Assembly (NCBI GenBank): GCA_031411575.1
Contig: JANOBJ010000091.1
Span: forward strand, 1 to 6,799
Direction of reading: 5' to 3'
Length of the DNA: 6,799 nucleotides
DNA from: JANOBJ01 sp031411575
GTDB lineage: Bacteria; Pseudomonadota; Gammaproteobacteria; Burkholderiales; Burkholderiaceae_C
Positions within the stretch are counted from its first letter, which is position 1, and every line of letters begins with the position of its first letter. Position numbers and translations under genes: made by a program. The notes under the pieces are model-generated. The model searched no databases, had not been told where the DNA came from, and was given only the letters and a program-made list of their open reading frames with translations. Shown here piece by piece: positions 6,323-6,799 of this stretch.

Positions 6323-6353
6323 ATTGTAGATATTTCCACAAAATAAACACGAA
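6323..6353 (-). promoter_or_regulatory. Possible promoter of the StbD/RelE operon
   Basis: On the - strand TACAAT (6328-6323) resembles a -10 box (TATAAT). With a 17-19 base spacer the -35 position is only a weak TTCGTG/CGTGTT match. If used, transcription would start at about the A of the antitoxin ATG. An 8-bp palindrome GAAATTTC (6351-6358) lies at the upstream edge and could be an operator half. Low certainty. Confidence 0.3.
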
Positions 6354-6369
6354 ATTTCCAGGTAACTGG

Positions 6370-6384
6370 GCGTGATTTTCACGC
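6370..6384. repeat. Small inverted repeat GCGTG-ATTTT-CACGC in the shared intergenic region
   Basis: A perfect 5-bp inverted repeat with a 5-base spacer lies midway between the two divergent antitoxin genes and just upstream of the proposed -35 box of the ParD-like gene. It may be an operator or may be chance. Confidence 0.3.
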
Positions 6385-6387
6385 AAT

Positions 6388-6416
6388 TTGCCATCTGCCG
6401 CTTTATGGCGCAAAAT
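6388..6416 (+). promoter_or_regulatory. Probable promoter of the ParD-like/zeta-like operon
   Basis: TTGCCA (6388-6393) matches TTGACA at five of six positions. After a 17-base spacer comes CAAAAT (6411-6416), four of six matches to TATAAT. The -10 box forms the centre of the 11-bp inverted repeat at 6401-6427, so a protein bound there would block RNA polymerase. Transcription would start near 6423, leaving a short leader with the AGGAG site. Confidence 0.45.
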
Positions 6417-6427
6417 GCGCCATAAAG
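6401..6427. promoter_or_regulatory. Perfect 11-bp inverted repeat, probable antitoxin operator
   Basis: CTTTATGGCGC (6401-6411), AAAAT (6412-6416), GCGCCATAAAG (6417-6427) is a perfect palindrome with a 5-base spacer. It ends nine bases before the ParD-like ATG and overlaps the first bases of the AGGAG ribosome-binding site (6426-6430). Position and symmetry fit an operator for the ribbon-helix-helix-type antitoxin encoded downstream. As RNA it would also fold into a hairpin that hides part of the ribosome-binding site. Confidence 0.6.
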
Positions 6428-6436
6428 GAGCTCGCC

Positions 6437-6760
6437 ATGTCCAATCCCTCCGGTTTCGCCTCCGTCAAACTGCCTGCCGCGCTGGTGCAGCAAGCGCGCG
6501 AGGCGGCCCAGCCGCTGCGCCGCTCGGCAGCCGGCCAGATCGAATACTGGGCCACGCTCGGCCGGGTGGTCGAGCATTCCGGGCTGACGGTGCAGGAGTC
6601 GCGCGATGCGATCGAGCGCTATGAGGCGGCGGCGCGAGACGCGCAAAAGGCTGCCACCGCGGCTGATCTCACCAGCCGTTTGCTCGCGGCCGAAGCCAGT
6701 GGCTCGCTCGCACAGCGTGTGCGGGAAGTGGTCGAGGCCAACCGCCTGATGGCAAAGTGA
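6437..6760 (+). CDS. ParD-like antitoxin (ParD_like family) of a zeta-type module
   Basis: The protein has 107 residues. Residues about 8-45 (S-V-K-L-P-A-A-L-V-Q-Q-A-R-E-A-A … R-R-S-A-A-G-Q-I-E-Y-W-A-T-L-G-R-V-V-E) have the layout of a ribbon-helix-helix DNA-binding domain and closely resemble the ParD_like family. The remainder is rich in Ala, Glu and Arg and probably helical, suited to binding a toxin. AGGAG at 6426-6430, six bases before the ATG at 6437, fixes the start. The stop TGA overlaps the next start as GTGA, so the partner is translationally coupled. The next gene opens with a nucleotide-binding loop like that of zeta toxins. The expected role is to neutralise that toxin and repress the operon through the upstream palindrome; the second point is inferred. 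Confidence 0.85.
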   Translation: MSNPSGFASVKLPAALVQQAREAAQPLRRSAAGQIEYWATLGRVVEHSGLTVQESRDAIERYEAAARDAQKAATAADLTSRLLAAEASGSLAQRVREVVEANRLMAK

Positions 6761-6799
6761 CGCCACCGGTTTTTCACCTGCTGGCAGGTCCGAACGGGG
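6757..6799 (+). CDS. Start of a P-loop protein, probable zeta-toxin-type kinase (3' partial)
   Basis: A GTG at 6757 overlaps the antitoxin stop (GTGA) and opens a frame that stays open to the window end, reading V-T-P-P-V-F-H-L-L-A-G-P-N-G. The final L-A-G-P-N-G is the beginning of a Walker A motif of the type (A/G)GPNGAGKST common in zeta-toxin-family kinases, placed close to the N-terminus as usual there. Zeta toxins phosphorylate UDP-N-acetylglucosamine and so poison cell-wall synthesis. Only 14 codons are visible, so the toxin identity rests on this motif plus the upstream ParD-like gene. Another P-loop NTPase is possible. Confidence 0.65.
   Translation, partial: MTPPVFHLLAGPNG

Noticed and set aside
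6065..6766. A 233-codon version of the StbD-type antitoxin
   Set aside because: The extension runs antisense through the ParD-like gene and the intergenic region; homology to the Phd/YefM family begins at the ATG at 6316.
1..6799. CRISPR array, tRNA or rRNA gene, transposase
   Set aside because: No regularly spaced direct repeats, cloverleaf-like segment, rRNA-like segment or transposase motif was found on reading either strand by eye.

Overview
The window is GC-rich DNA with dense, closely packed genes. Codon use and protein style point to a betaproteobacterium, probably a Burkholderiales/Comamonadaceae relative. Two AT-richer short repeats that I recognise from memory as typical of Comamonadaceae genomes support this. 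The assignment is inference, because no rRNA or other marker gene is present.

Positions 1-5035 (+ strand) hold one co-directional cluster. It starts with a DUF4178 zinc-ribbon membrane protein whose 5' end lies outside the window. Next come a 73-residue two-helix DUF350 membrane protein and a polytopic membrane protein fused to a spermidine-synthase-like aminopropyltransferase domain. The last gene, one base further on, is a FAD-dependent oxidoreductase with a twin-arginine lipoprotein signal peptide. Together they look like an envelope-located system that makes and perhaps oxidises a polyamine-type product. No decarboxylase supplying decarboxylated S-adenosylmethionine (the aminopropyl donor) lies in the window, so it would have to be upstream or elsewhere. 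The oxidoreductase gene carries a 54-bp dispersed repeat exactly in frame near its 3' end.

Positions 5048-5656 (- strand) encode a MOSC-domain protein of the YiiM type, convergent with the cluster. Behind its start codon is a second, diverged copy of the same dispersed repeat.

Positions 5769-6799 hold two toxin-antitoxin modules arranged back to back. On the - strand is a StbD/Phd-type antitoxin overlapping a RelE/StbE-type mRNA interferase that keeps all the RelE catalytic positions. On the + strand is a ParD-like antitoxin followed, with a 4-base GTGA overlap, by the first codons of a P-loop protein (…LAGPNG) that looks like a zeta-toxin-type kinase cut off by the window edge. The two modules share a 120-bp intergenic region with a perfect 11-bp inverted repeat placed over the likely promoter of the ParD-like gene. 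No tRNA, rRNA, CRISPR array, transposase or integrase was found.
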